DNA of 64,000 nucleotides from Haliotis asinina (GCF_037392515.1 NC_090285.1:1367501-1431500), one strand, 5' to 3'. Counted from the stretch's first letter, positions 14,201 to 29,698 are shown. Notes: generated from the sequence alone by a model not told the origin. Translations and numbers: made by a program.

Positions 14201-17200
14201 TACACATTGTGTAGTGTCCGTTATACTATGCACATTGTGTAGTGTCCGTCATACCATGCACATTGTTTAGTGTCCGTTATACCATACACATTGTGTATTG
14301 TCCGTTATACCGTGCACATTGTGTAGTGTACGTTGTACCGTGCACATTGTGTAGTGTCCGTTATACCGTTCACATTGTGTAGTGTCCGTCATACCACACA
14401 CATTGTGTATTGTCCGTCATACCATACACATTGTGTAGTGTCCGTCATACCATACACATTGTGTAGTGTCCGTCATACCATACACATTGTGTAGTGTCCG
14501 TCATACCATACACATTGTGTAGTGTCCGTCATACCGTGCACATTGTGTAGTGTCCGTCATACCGTGCACATTGTGTAGTGTATGTTATACCGTGCACATT
14601 GTCTAGTGTCCGTCATACCATACACATTGTGTAGTGTCCGTTATACCATACACATTGTGTAGTGTCCGTCATACCGTGCACATTGTGTAGTGTCCGTCAT
14701 ACCATACACATTGTGTAGTGTCCGTTATACCGTGCACATTGTGTAGTGTCCGTTATACCGTGCACATTGTGTAGTGTCCGTTATACAGTGCACATTGTGT
14801 AGTGTATGTTGTACCGTGCACATTGTGTAGTGTATGTTATACCGTGCACATTGTGTAGTGTCCGTCATACCATACACATTGTGTAGTGTCCGTCATACCA
14901 TACACATTGTGTAGTGTCCGTTATACTATGCACATTGTGTAGTGTCCGTCATACCATGCACATTGTTTAGTGTCCGTTATACCATACACATTGTGTAGTG
15001 TCCGTTATACCGTGCACATTGTGTAGTGTACGTTGTACCGTGCACATTGTGTAGTGTCCGTTATACCGTGCACATTGTGTAGTGTCCGTCATACCATGCA
15101 CATTGTGTTGTGTCTGTTATACCATACACATTGTGTAGTGTCTGTTTTACCGTTCACATTGTGTAGTGTACGTTATACCGTGCACATTGTGTAGTGTCCG
15201 TTATACCGTGCACATTGTGTAGTGTACGTTATACCGTGCACATTGTGTAGTGTACGTTATACCGTGCACATTGTGTAGTGTCCGTCATACCATACACATT
15301 GTGTAGTGTCCGTTATACCGTGCACATTGTGTAGTGTCTGTTATACCATACACATTGTGTAGTGTCCGTTATACCATACACATTGTGTAGTGTACGTTAT
15401 ACCGTGCACATTGTGTAGTGTCCGTTATACCGTGCACATTGTGTAGTGTACGTTATACCGTGCACATTGTGTAGTGTACGTTATACCGTGCACATTGTGT
15501 AGTGTCCGTTATACCATACACATTGTGTAGTGTCCGTTATACCATGCACATTGTGTAGTGTCTGTTATACCATACACATTGTGTAGTGTCCGTTATACCA
15601 TACACATTGTGTAGTGTACGTTATACCGTGCACATTGTGTAGTGTCCGTTATACCGTGCACATTGTGTAGTGTCCGTTATACCGTGCACATTGTGTAGTG
15701 TACGTTATACCGTGCACATTGTGTAGTGTCTGTTATACCATACACATTGTGTAGTGTCTGCTATACCGTGCACATTGTGTAGTGTCCGTCATACCGTGCA
15801 CATTGTGTAGTGTCCGTCATACCATGCACATTGTGTAGTGTCCGTCATACCGTTCACATTGTGTAGTGTATGTTGTACCGTGCACATTGTGTAGTGTACG
15901 TTATACCGTGCACATTGTGTAGTGTACGTTATACCGTGCACATTGTGTAGTGTCCGTTATACCGTGCACATTGTGTAGTGTCCGTCATACCATACACATT
16001 GTGTAGTGTCCGTTATACCGTGCACATTGTGTAGTGTCCGTCATACCATGCACATTGTGTTGTGTCTGTTATACCATACACATTGTGTAGTGTCTGTTAT
16101 ACCGTTCACATTGTGTAGTGTACGTTATACCGTGCACATTGTGTAGTGTCCGTTATACCGTGCACATTGTGTAGTGTACGTTATACCGTGCACATTGTGT
16201 AGTGTACGTTATACCGTGCACATTGTGTAGTGTCCGTCATACCATACACATTGTGTAGTGTCCGTTATACCGTGCACATTGTGTAGTGTCTGTTATACCA
16301 TACACATTGTGTAGTGTCTGTTATACTGTACACATTGTGTAGTGTCCGTTATACCGTGCACATTGTGTAGTGTCCGTCATACCATACACATTGTGTAGTG
16401 TCCGTTATACCGTACACATTGTGTAGTGTCTGTGATACCATACACATTGTGTAGTGTCCGTTATACCATACACATTGTGTAGTGTCCGTTATACCATACA
16501 CATTGTGTAGTGTCCGTTGTACCGTGCACATTGTGTAGTGTACGTTATACCGTGCACATTGTGTAGTGTCCGTTATACCGTGCACATTGTGTAGTGTACG
16601 TTATACCGTGCACATTGTGTAGTGTCCGTTATACCGTGCACATTGTGTAGTGTCCGTTATACCGTGCACATTGTGTAGTGTCCGTCATACCATACACATT
16701 GTGTAGTGTCCGTTATACCGTGCACATTGTGTAGTGTCCGTCATACCATGCACATTGTGTAGTGTCTGTTATACCATACACATTGTGTAGTGTCTGTTAT
16801 ACCGTTCACATTGTGTAGTGTACGTTATACCGTGCACATTGTGTAGTGTCCGTTATACCATGCACATTGTGTAGTGTCCGTTATACCGTGCACATTGTGT
16901 AGTGTCCGTTATACCATACACATTGTGTAGTGTCCGTTATACACCATACACATTGCGTAGTGTCCGTTATACCATGCACATTGTGTAGTGTCCGTTATAC
17001 ACCATACACATTGTGTAGTGTCCGCTATACCGTGCACATTGTGTAGTGTCTGTTATACCATACACATTGTGTAGTGTCCGTTATACCATACACATTGTGT
17101 AGTGTACGTTATACCGTGCACATTGTGTAGTGTCCGTTATACCGTGCACATTGTGTAGTGTCCGTTATACCATACACATTGTGTAGTGTACGTTATACCG

Positions 17201-20200
17201 TGCACATTGTGTAGTGTCCGTTATACCGTGCACATTGTGTAGTGTACGTTATACCGTGCACATTGTGTAGTGTACGTTATACCGTGCACATTGTGTAGTG
17301 TCCGTTATACCATACACATTGTGTAGTGTCCGTTATACCATGCACATTGTGTAGTGTCTGTTATACCATACACATTGTGTAGTGTCCGTTATACCATACA
17401 CATTGTGTAGTGTACGTTATACCGTGCACATTGTGTAGTGTCCGTTATACCGTGCACATTGTGTAGTGTCCGTTATACCGTGCACATTGTGTAGTGTACG
17501 TTATACCGTGCACATTGTGTAGTGTCTGTTATACCATACACATTGTGTAGTGTCTGCTATACCGTGCACATTGTGTAGTGTCCGTCATACCGTGCACATT
17601 GTGTAGTGTCCGTCATACTATGCACATTGTGTAGTGTCCGTCATACCGTTCACATTGTGTAGTGTATGTTGTACCGTGCACATTGTGTAGTGTACGTTAT
17701 ACCGTGCACATTGTGTAGTGTACGTTATACCGTGCACATTGTGTAGTGTCCGTTATACCGTGCACATTGTGTAGTGTCCGTCATACCATACACATTGTGT
17801 AGTGTCCGTTATACCGTGCACATTGTGTAGTGTCCGTCATACCATGCACATTGTGTTGTGTCTGTTATACCATACACATTGTGTAGTGTCTGTTATACCG
17901 TTCACATTGTGTAGTGTACGTTATACCGTGCACATTGTGTAGTGTCCGTTATACCGTGCACATTGTGTAGTGTACGTTATACCGTGCACATTGTGTAGTG
18001 TACGTTATACCGTGCACATTGTGTAGTGTCCGTCATACCATACACATTGTGTAGTGTCCGTTATACCGTGCACATTGTGTAGTGTCTGTTATACCATACA
18101 CATTGTGTAGTGTCTGTTATACTGTACACATTGTGTAGTGTCCGTTATACCGTGCACATTGTGTAGTGTCCGTCATACCATACACATTGTGTAGTGTCCG
18201 TTATACCGTACACATTGTGTAGTGTCTGTGATACCATACACATTGTGTAGTGTCCGTTATACCATACACATTGTGTAGTGTCCGTTATACCATACACATT
18301 GTGTAGTGTCCGTTGTACCGTGCACATTGTGTAGTGTACGTTATACCGTGCACATTGTGTAGTGTCCGTTATACCGTGCACATTGTGTAGTGTACGTTAT
18401 ACCGTGCACATTGTGTAGTGTCCGTTATACCGTGCACATTGTGTAGTGTCCGTTATACCGTGCACATTGTGTAGTGTCCGTCATACCATACACATTGTGT
18501 AGTGTCCGTTATACCGTGCACATTGTGTAGTGTCCGTCATACCATGCACATTGTGTAGTGTCTGTTATACCATACACATTGTGTAGTGTCTGTTATACCG
18601 TTCACATTGTGTAGTGTACGTTATACCGTGCACATTGTGTAGTGTCCGTTATACCATGCACATTGTGTAGTGTCCGTTATACCGTGCACATTGTGTAGTG
18701 TCCGTTATACCATACACATTGTGTAGTGTCCGTTATACACCATACACATTGCGTAGTGTCCGTTATACCATGCACATTGTGTAGTGTCCGTTATACACCA
18801 TACACATTGTGTAGTGTCCGCTATACCGTGCACATTGTGTAGTGTCCGTTATACCGTGCACATTGTGTAGTGTCCGTCATACCATGCACATTGTGTAGTG
18901 TCCGTTATACCATACACATTGTGTAGTGTCCTTTATACCGTGCACATTGTGTAGTGTACGTTGTACCGTGCACATTGTGTAGTGTACGTTATACCGTTCA
19001 CATTGTGTAGTGTCCGTCATACCATACACATTGTGTATTGTCCGTCATACCATACACATTGTGTAGTGTCCGTCATACCATGCACATTGTGTAGTGTCCG
19101 TCATACCATACACATTGTGTAGTGTCCGTCATACCATACACATTGTGTAGTGTCCGTCATACCGTGCACATTGTTTAGTGTCCGTCATACCGTGCACATT
19201 GTGTAGTGTATGTTATACCGTGCACATTGTGTAGTGTCCGTCATACCATACACATTGTGTAGTGTCCGTTATACCATACACATTGTGTAGTGTTCGTCAT
19301 ACCGTGCACATTGTGTAGTGTCCGTTATACCGTGCACATTGTGTAGTGTCCGTCATACCATACACATTGTGTAGTGTCCGTTATACCGTGCACATTGTGT
19401 AGTGTCCGTTATACCGTGCACATTGTGTAGTGTCCGTTATACAGTGCACATTGTGTAGTGTATGTTGTACCGTGCACATTGTGTAGTGTATGTTATACCG
19501 TGCACATTGTGTAGTGTCCGTCATACCATGCACATTGTGTAGTGTCCGTCATACCATACACATTGTGTAGTGTCCGTTATACTATGCACATTGTGTAGTG
19601 TCCGTCATACCATGCACATTGTGTAGTGTCCGTTATACCATACACATTGTGTAGTGTCCGTTATACCGTGCACATTGTGTAGTGTACGTTGTACCGTGCA
19701 CATTGTGTAGTGTCCGTTATACAGTGCACATTGTGTAGTGTCCGTCATACCACACACATTGTGTATTGTCCGTCATACCATACACATTGTGTAGTGTCCG
19801 TCATACCATACACATTGTGTAGTGTCCGTCATACCATACACATTGTGTAGTGTCCGTCATACCGTGCACATTGTGTAGTGTCCGTCATACCGTGCACATT
19901 GTGTAGTGTCCGTCATACCGTTCACATTGTGTAGTGTATGTTGTACCGTGCACATTGTGTAGTGTACGTTATACCGTGCACATTGTGTAGTGTACGTTAT
20001 ACCGTGCACATTGTGTAGTGTCCGTTATACCGTGCACATTGTGTAGTGTCCGTCATACCATACACATTGTGTAGTGTCCGTTATACCGTGCACATTGTGT
20101 AGTGTCCGTCATACCATGCACATTGTGTTGTGTCTGTTATACCATACACATTGTGTAGTGTCTCTTTTACCGTTCACATTGTGTAGTGTACGTTATACCG

Positions 20201-23200
20201 TGCACATTGTGTAGTGTCCGTTATACCGTGCACATTGTGTAGTGTACGTTATACCGTGCACATTGTGTAGTGTACGTTATACCGTGCACATTGTGTAGTG
20301 TCCGTCATATCATACACATTGTGTAGTGTCCGTTATACCGTGCACATTGTGTAGTGTCTGTTATACCATACACATTGTGTAGTGTCCGTTATACCATACA
20401 CATTGTGTAGTGTACGTTATACCGTGCACATTGTGTAGTGTCCGTTATACCGTGCACATTGTGTAGTGTACGTTATACCGTGCACATTGTGTAGTGTACG
20501 TTATACCGTGCACATTGTGTAGTGTACGTTATACCGTGCACATTGTGTAGTGTCCGTTATACCATACACATTGTGTAGTGTCCGTTATACCATACACATT
20601 GTGTAGTGTTCGTCATACCGTGCACATTGTGTAGTGTCCGTTATACCGTGCACATTGTGTAGTGTCCGTCATACCATACACATTGTGTAGTGTCCGTTAT
20701 ACCGTGCACATTGTGTAGTGTCCGTTATACCGTGCACATTGTGTAGTGTCCGTTATACAGTGCACATTGTGTAGTGTATGTTGTACCGTGCACATTGTGT
20801 AGTGTATGTTATACCGTGCACATTGTGTAGTGTCCGTCATACCATGCACATTGTGTAGTGTCCGTCATACCATACACATTGTGTAGTGTCCGTTATACTA
20901 TGCACATTGTCTAGTGTCCGTCATACCATGCACATTGTGTAGTGTCCGTTATACCATACACATTGTGTAGTGTCCGTTATACCGTGCACATTGTGTAGTG
21001 TACGTTGTACCGTGCACATTGTGTAGTGTCCGTTATACAGTGCACATTGTGTAGTGTCCGTCATACCACACACATTGTGTATTGTCCGTCATACCATACA
21101 CATTGTGTAGTGTCCGTCATACCATACACATTGTGTAGTGTCCGTCATACCATACACATTGTGTAGTGTCCGTCATACCATACACATTGTGTAGTGTCCG
21201 TTATACCATACACATTGTGTAGTGTACGTTATACCGTGCACATTGTGTAGTGTCCGTTATACCGTGCACATTGTGTAGTGTACGTTATACCGTGCACATT
21301 GTGTAGTGTACGTTATACCGTGCACATTGTGTAGTGTACGTTATACCGTGCACATTGTGTAGTGTACGTTATACCGTGCACATTGTGTAGTGTCTGTTAT
21401 ACCATACACATTGTGTAGTGTCTGTTATACCGTTCACATTGTGTAGTGTCCGTCATACCGTGCACATTGTGTAGTGTCCGTCATACCATGCACATTGTGT
21501 AGTGTCCGTCATACCGTTCACATTGTGTAGTGTATGTTGTACCGTGCACATTGTGTAGTGTACGTTATACCGTGGACATTGTGTAGTGTACGTTATACCG
21601 TGCACATTGTGTAGTGTCCGTTATACCGTGCACATTGTGTAGTGTCCGTCATACCATACACATTGTGTAGTGTCCGTTATACCGTGCACATTGTGTAGTG
21701 TCCGTCATACCATGCACATTGTGTTGTGTCTGTTATCCCATACACATTGTGTAGTGTCTCTTTTACCGTTCACATTGTGTAGTGTACGTTATACCGTGCA
21801 CATTGTGTAGTGTCCGTTATACCGTGCACATTGTGTAGTGTACGTTATACCGTGCACATTGTGTAGTGTACGTTATACCGTGCACATTGTGTAGTGTCCG
21901 TCACACCATACACATTGTGTAGTGTCCGTTATACCGTGCACATTGTGTAGTGTCTGTTATACCATACACATTGTGTAGTGTCCGTTATACCATACACATT
22001 GTGTAGTGTACGTTATACCGTGCACATTGTGTAGTGTCCGTTATACCGTGCACATTGTGTAGTGTCCGTTATACCGTGCACATTGTGTAGTGTACGTTAT
22101 ACCGTGCACATTGTGTAGTGTCCGTTATACCATACACATTGTGTAGTGTCCGTTATACCATGCACATTGTGTAGTGTCTGTTATACCATACACATTGTGT
22201 TTTGTCCGTTATACCATACACATTGTGTAGTGTACGTTATACCGTGCACATTGTGTAGTGTCCGTTATACCGTGCACATTGTGTAGTGTACGTTATACCG
22301 TGCACATTGTGTAGTGTGCGTTATACCGTGCACATTGTGTAGTGTCTGTTATACCATACACATTGTGTAGTGTCTGTTATACCGTTCACATTGTGTAGTG
22401 TCCGTCATACCGTGCACATTGTGTAGTGTCCGTCATACCATGCACATTGTGTAGTGTCCGTCATACCGTTCACATTGTGTAGTGTATGTTGTACCGTGCA
22501 CATTGTGTAGTGTACGTTATACCGTGCACATTGTGTAGTGTACGTTATACCGTGCACATTGTGTAGTGTCCGTTATACCGTGCACATTGTGTAGTGTCCG
22601 TCATACCATTCACATTGTGTAGTGTCCGTTATACCGTGCACATTGTGTAGTGTCCGTTATACCGTGCACATTGTGTAGTGTACGTTATACCGTGCACATT
22701 GTGTAGTGTGCGTTATACCGTGCACATTGTGTAGTGTCTGTTATACCATACACATTGTGTAGTGTCTGTTATACCGTTCACATTGTGTAGTGTCCGTCAT
22801 ACCGTGCACATTGTGTAGTGTCCGTCATACCATGCACATTGTGTAGTGTCCGTCATACCGTTCACATTGTGTAGTGTATGTTGTACCGTGCACATTGTGT
22901 AGTGTACGTTATACCGTGCACATTGTGTAGTGTACGTTATACCGTGCACATTGTGTAGTGTCCGTTATACCGTGCACATTGTGTAGTGTCCGTCATACCA
23001 TTCACATTGTGTAGTGTCCGTTATACCGTGCACATTGTGTAGTGTCCGTCATACCATGCACATTGTGTTGTGTCTGTTATACCATACACATTGTGTAGTG
23101 TCTGTTATACCGTTCACATTGTGTAGTGTACGTTATACCGTGCACATTGTGTAGTGTCCGTTATACCGTGCACATTGTGTAGTGTACGTTATACCGTGCA

Positions 23201-26200
23201 CATTGTGTAGTGTACGTTATACCGTGCACATTGTGTAGTGTCCGTCATACCATACACATTGTGTAGTGTCCGTTATACCGTGCACATTGTGTAGTGTCTG
23301 TTATACCATACACATTGTGTAGTGTCCGTTATACCATACACATTGTGTAGTGTACGTTATACCGTGCACATTGTGTAGTGTCCGTTATACCGTGCACATT
23401 GTGTAGTGTACGTTATACCGTGCACATTGTGTAGTGTACGTCACACCGTGCACATTGTGTAGTGTCCGTCATACCATACACATTGTGTAGTGTCCGTTAT
23501 ACCATGCACATTGTGTAGTGTCTGTTATACCATGCACATTGTGTAGTGTCCGTTATACCATACACATTGTGTAGTGTACGTTATACCGTGCACATTGTGT
23601 AGTGTCCGTTATACCGTGCACATTGTGTAGTGTACGTTATACCGTGCACATTGTGTAGTGTACGTTATACCGTGCACATTGTGTAGTGTCTGTTATACCG
23701 TGCACATTGTGTAGTGTCCGTTATACCGTACACATTGTGTAGTGTACGTTATACCATACACATTGTGTAGTGTCCGTTGTACACCATACACATTGTGTAG
23801 TGTCCGTTATACCATGCACATTGTGTAGTGTCCGTTATACACCATACACATTGTGTAGTGTCCGCTATACCGTGCACATTGTGTAGTGTCCGTTATACCG
23901 TGCACATTGTGTAGTGTCTGTTATAACATACACATTGTGTAGTGTCTGTTATACCGTTCACATTGTGTAGTGTACGTTATACCGTGCACATTGTGTAGTG
24001 TCCGTTATACCATGAACATTGTGTAGTGTCCGTTATACCATACACATTGTGTAGTGTACGTTATACCGTGCACATTGTGTAGTGTCCGTTATACCGTGCA
24101 CATTGTGTAGTGTACGTTATACCGTGCACATTGTGTAGTGTACGTTATACCGTGCACATTGTGTAGTGTACGTTATACCGTTCACATTGTGTAGTGTCCG
24201 TCATACCATACACATTGTGTAGTGTCCGTTATACTATGCACATTGTGTAGTGTCCGTCATACCATGCACATTGTGTACTGTCCGTTATACCATACACATT
24301 GTGTAGTGTCCGTTATACCGTGCACATTGTGTAGTGTACGTTATACCGTGCACATTGTGTAGTGTCCGTTATACCGTTCACATTGTGTAGTGTCCGTCAT
24401 ACCACACACATTGTGTATTGTCCGTCATACCATACACATTGTGTAGTGTCCGTCATACCATACACATTGTGTAGTGTCCGTCATACCATACACATTGTGT
24501 AGTGTCCGTCATACCATACACATTGTGTAGTGTCCGTCATACCGTGCACATTGTGTAGTGTCCGTCATACCGTGCATATTGTGTAGTGTCCGTCATACCG
24601 TTCACATTGTGTAGTGTATGTTGTACCGTACACATTGTGTAGTGTCCGTCATACCGTTCACATTGTGTAGTGTATGTTGTACCGTGCACATTGTGTAGTG
24701 TACGTTATACCGTGCACATTGTGTAGTGTACGCTATACCGTGCACATTGTGTAGTGTCCGTCATACCATGCACATTGTGTAGTGTCTGTTATACCATACA
24801 CATTGTGTAGTGTCTGTTATACCGTTCACATTGTGTAGTGTACGTTATACCGTGCACATTGTGTAGTGTCCGTTATACCGTGCACATTGTGTAGTGTCCG
24901 TTATACCGTGCACATTGTGTAGTGTACGTTATACCGTGCACATTGTGTAGTGTACGTTATACCATACACATTGTGTAGTGTCTGTTATACCGTTCACATT
25001 GTGTAGTGTACGTTATACCGTGCACATTGTGTAGTGTCCGTTATACCATGCACATTGTGTAGTGTCCGTTATACCGTGCACATTGTGTAGTGTCCGTCAT
25101 ACCATGCACATTGTGTAGTGTCTGTTATACCATACACATTGTGTAGTGTCTGTTATACCGTTCACATTGTGTAGTGTACGTTATACCGTGCACATTGTGT
25201 AGTGTCCGTTATACCATGCACATTGTGTAGTGTCCGTTATACCGTACACATTGTGTAGTGTACGTTATACCATACACATTGTGTAGTGTCCGTTATACAC
25301 CATACACATTGTGTAGTGTCCGTTATACCATGCACATTGTGTAGTGTCCGTTATACACCATACACATTGTGTAGTGTCCGCTATACCGTGCACATTGTGT
25401 AGTGTCCGTTATACCGTGCACATTGTGTAGTGTCTGTTATAACATACACATTGTGTAGTGTCTGTTATACTGTTCACATTGTGTAGTGTACGTTATACCG
25501 TGCACATTGTGTAGTGTCCGTTATACCATGCACATTGTGTAGTGTCCGTTATACCGTACACATTGTGTAGTGTACGTTATACCATACACATTGTGTAGTG
25601 TCCGTTATACACCATACACATTGTGTAGTGTCCGTTATACCATGCACATTGTGTAGTGTCCGTTATACACCATACACATTGTGTAGTGTCCGCTATACCG
25701 TGCACATTGTGTAGTGTCCGTTATACCGTGCACATTGTGTAGTGTCCGTCATACCATGCACATTGTGTAGTGTCCGTTATACCATACACATTGTGTAGTG
25801 TCCTTTATACCGTGCACATTGTGTCGTGTACGTTATACCGTGCACATTGTGTAGTGTACGTTATACCGTTCACATTGTGTAGTGTCCGTCATACCATACA
25901 CATTGTGTATTGTCCGTCATACCGTTCACATTGTGTAGTGTCCGTCATACCATACACATTGTGTAGTGTCCGTCATACCATACACATTGTGTAGTGTCCG
26001 TCATACCATACACATTGTGTAGTGTCCGTCATACCGTTCACATTGTGTAGTGTCCGTCATACCGTTCACATTGTGTAGTGTATGTTGTACCGTGCACATT
26101 GTGTAGTTTATGTTATACCGTGCACATTGTGTAGTGTCCGTCATACCATACACATTGTGTAGTGTCCGTTATACCATACACATTGTGTAGTGTCCGTCAT

Positions 26201-27257
26201 ACCGTGCACATTGTGTAGTGTCCGTTATACCGTGCACATTGTGTAGTGTCCGTCATACCATACACATTGTGTAGTGTCCGTTATACCGTGCACATTGTGT
26301 AGTGTCCGTTATACCGTGCACATTGTGTAGTGTCCGTTATACAGTGCACATTGTGTAGTGTATGTTGTACCGTGCACATTGTGTAGTGTCCGTCATACCA
26401 TACACATTGTGTAGTGTCCGTCATACCATACACATTGAGTAGTGTCCGTTATACTATGCACATTGTGTAGTGTCCGTCATACCATGCACATTGTGTAGTG
26501 TCCGTTATACCGTGCACATTGTGTAGTGTCCGTTATACCGTGCACATTGTGTAGTGTCCCTTATACCGTGCACATTGTGTAGTGTCCGTTATACCGTTCA
26601 CATTGTGTAGTGTCCGTCATACCATACACATTGTGTATTGTCCGTCATACCATACACATTGTGTAGTGTCCGTCATACCATACACATTGTGTAGTGTCCG
26701 TCATACCATACACATTGTGTAGTGTCCGTCATACCATACACATTGTGTAGTGTCCGTCATACCATACACATTGTGTAGTGTCCGTCATACCGTGCACATT
26801 GTGTAGTGTCCGTCATACCGTTCACATTGTGTAGTGTATGTTGTACCGTGCACATTGTGTAGTGTATGTTATACCGTGCACATTGTGTAGTGTCCGTCAT
26901 ACCATACACATTGTGTAGTGTCCGTTATACCGTGCACATTGTGTAGTGTCCGTCATACCGTGCACATTGTGTAGTGTCCGTTATACCGTGCACATTGTGT
27001 AGTGTCCGTCATACCATACACATTGTGTAGTGTCCGTTATACCGTGCACATTGTGTAGTGTCCGTTATACCGTGCACATTGTGTAGTGTCCGTCATACCA
27101 TACACATTGTGTAGTGTCCGTTATACCGTGCACATTGTGTAGTGTCCGTTATACCGTGCACATTGTGTAGTGTCCGTTATACCGTGCACATTGTGTAGTG
27201 TACGTTATACCGTGCACATTGTGTAGTGTCCGTTATACCATGCACATTGTGTAGTGT
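8262..27257. repeat. 28-bp satellite-like array, about 680 units
   Basis: The unit is CACATTGTGTAGTGT followed by a variable block: YCGTY, ACGTT, ATGTT or CTGTT, then ATACC, then GTG, ATA, ATG or GTT. The period is 28 bp, with rare 30-bp units that read ATACACCATA. The array runs unbroken for 19 kb, with no inserted element seen. Some stretches are larger duplications: 15365-17040 recurs at 17161-18836 (offset 1796, or 64 units plus 4 bases), and the private variant GTAGTGTGCG at 22311 recurs at 22703 (offset 392, or 14 units). No coding potential. It is not a CRISPR array, since it has no unique spacers and the genome is eukaryotic. Confidence 0.97.
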
Positions 27258-28872
27258 GCGTAGTTTATAGCGCGACGAATACATGTGTTGTTCAAGTTAT
27301 GGCTACATCGTGTATAGTGTACAGTCCATATATTCATTGTTATGTATAGTGCAAATAATTGTTTGCATTCCGACTAAATTAGAGAGTATAATGTTATGTG
27401 CTGTCATGGTATTTATGTCTGGAGTACAGTGAAGTATACGAAGAGTGTATAGCGTGTAAGGAATTAATTATTGGTTCCAGAAGAAGTGAATCAGATGATC
27501 GTCAATTAAGTCGTATACATACCTGTATCACAACACCTCATCGCCGTCCGGCATATCTATTGTAACATATATATTGAATATCTCACCCAAGTGTCTACCA
27601 ATATCAATTATATCAATACGAGTTGATAAAGTTTCGAATTATTACCTTTATCAACGAGTGTCGACATAATTGACACAATATGTTTCAGTTGTTTGTAAAG
27701 AGTTGTGAGGTACATCCATTAAAACTGCGCGGTCTCTCTCTCTCTCACCATGTACTCATGTGTCGTCATTATATAATGGTAGTAAAGGTTACACATGGAG
27801 ACGTTTCATCGTCTCTTGTGCCAGACAAGGTAGCCATCACCTGTGTGCCGGCTTGACATATAGCGAGACAGACCATGTTATGACATTAACACTCCGAATT
27901 ACCGCCTTTGTGATGTCTCGTTCTTCGGTATTTAGATGTGCCCCTCTTCTGTCAGATCTGGACTGAGTTGAAAGACAGTTACGTTGCTGACTGCGTGTTA
28001 CAGAACGGTTGGAGAAGTCATGTGACTCATAGTGTAGTCATCTATGCCCACAAGGCCGTTTACAGATAAACGCCCCAGTGCTGAGGAGAAGGAAGTAGAC
28101 TGGGTGCTACATGTGATACTCTCACACTGACGGAACCATATAAAGTCATATCTATACCTACGGTGAGTATTATTTGTATAGTGTACACTCATGGGGAAAG
28201 GGCTGATGGCGGATAGACTGTTGTCCTGAGTCAACCAGGAAGTGCCTCAGGCCCACTCTCATTAATGAATATATATGTTGTTGAAGCACGCAGATTCATC
28301 GGTTCAGTCCCCACAACCCATCGCTTATACATGGCAGGCTTTGCTCACCTTGTATACAGATATATTGACTTCTGTCAGTACTTAGTAAAACGTGGTTTAC
28401 AGTTCGTCTGCACATCATCTAGTAGAAAGACTAGGTCTTTCTTTGTTTAACATTATGTGAAGTCACAAGTCGCGCATATTGAGCCCGCCCTTTCTAGAAG
28501 CAAGTGTAGACGGATGTTAACTATTCTGCGTTTTCCGCCGCTTGACGTCTAGGGTCAGTTGGTTCCGCCATAATGTCACTCTCACATTAGAAGTAGCTGA
28601 TAAAAACGTTATCCAACGTTTAGGGTCAGATGAAACAGCTGACGTATTGTCATAACCAAAAGACGAGGAAAAGCAGTAATTTAGTGAGACCAGGGACCAT
28701 ATTAATTATATGGTCATTGGTGAAACTCGAGATCCGATCCATTCAGTGACGCCCATCATGTCCAGGGCATGTCTTTAACATGTCTCTGCGTGTTGTCTTG
28801 TTAATTCGGATGTAATCAGTGGAGGAGACAAAAGGACGCAGTTGGCGGACTGGAGGCAGTACACAAACAACC
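27258..28872. other. Single-copy-looking DNA, no gene recognised
   Basis: Only short frames (at most 78 codons) occur, and none has recognisable domains or plausible splice sites. A small CT microsatellite lies at about 27735-27746. The sequence just right of the 28-bp array (about 27280-27330) carries CATGTGTTGT and TGTATAGTGTACAGT, words also found in the 104-bp unit, hinting at an old array edge. Confidence 0.5.
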
Positions 28873-29233
28873 CTGATGAGGGAGAGACGGCGTACAGAGA
28901 TAAGGGAGAGACAACGTACAGAGATAAGGGAGAGACGACATACAGAGAGAGACGACGCTCAGAGATAAGGGGAGACGACGTACAGAGATGAGGGGTAGAC
29001 GACGTACAGAGATGAGGGAGAGGCAACGTACAGAGATAAGGGAGAGACAACGTACAGAGATAAGGGAGATACGACATACAGAGAGAGACGACGCTCAGAG
29101 ATAAGGGGAGGCGACGTACAGAGATGAGGGGTAGACGACGTACAGAGATGAGGGAGAGACAACGTACAGAGATAAGGGAGACACAACATACAGAGAGAGG
29201 CGACACTCAGAGATTAGGGAGAGACGACGTTGA
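28873..29233. repeat. Purine-rich minisatellite of about 24 bp
   Basis: The unit is close to CGTACAGAGATAAGGGAGAG plus a few bases, with variants such as GATGAGGGGTAGACGACG. Larger blocks are repeated: TACAGAGAGAGACGACGCTC occurs at about 28941 and again at about 29077. The long minus-strand frame over it (rich in LSLISVR-type repeats) is a by-product of the repeat and not a gene. Confidence 0.85.
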
Positions 29234-29698
29234 GAGATGACAGCCCAACGCTAAATTTTGAGTATTCCAGAGGCGGTGAAGGGGTGTCTGTCAGTTGTAC
29301 AGATTCACGGTAGTAAATGCCAGTCGGATGTGGTCCACAGATTTACCTTTTGAGATTGTTTTATGTCAGGTGTGTGGGTGCGGCGTCAAGGCATCGATCG
29401 CGATAAAGGCATGCAACATGGTAATTATGTAAACAGATGCCTGCAACCCACGAGCTACCTCCATCTACACCTGTTCTGTTCATCACCATAGATTGTCGGC
29501 GTTGTCGCGGTGCCGATGTTTACATCGAGGTCGTCTATGAAAGAACCTGAACTTCGCTAAGATATGGATACGTTAACGTATATCAGGACTAGCTAACGTA
29601 AAGAGAGCCCTAGTAGAGGCAGATTACATTGGCCCTTTGGAGGAGTACACGAGGCAGACAGTTCGAGGGTATGGCCTAATGAATCTGATGCTGTAAGA
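29234..29698. other. Spacer between minisatellites, nothing recognised
   Basis: No open frame of useful length, no transposon motif and no splice-like exon was found here. Confidence 0.5.

Noticed and set aside
16349-18381. Two identical 78-codon minus-strand frames in the 28-bp array
   Set aside because: They are identical only because the underlying 1796-bp block is duplicated. The sequence is pure 28-bp repeat.
8262-27257. Array of 28-bp direct repeats resembling CRISPR repeats
   Set aside because: Units abut with no unique spacers, no cas genes are present and the genome is eukaryotic.
28775-29206. 143-codon minus-strand frame rich in LSLISVR-like repeats
   Set aside because: It lies almost wholly over the 24-bp purine minisatellite and has no domain.
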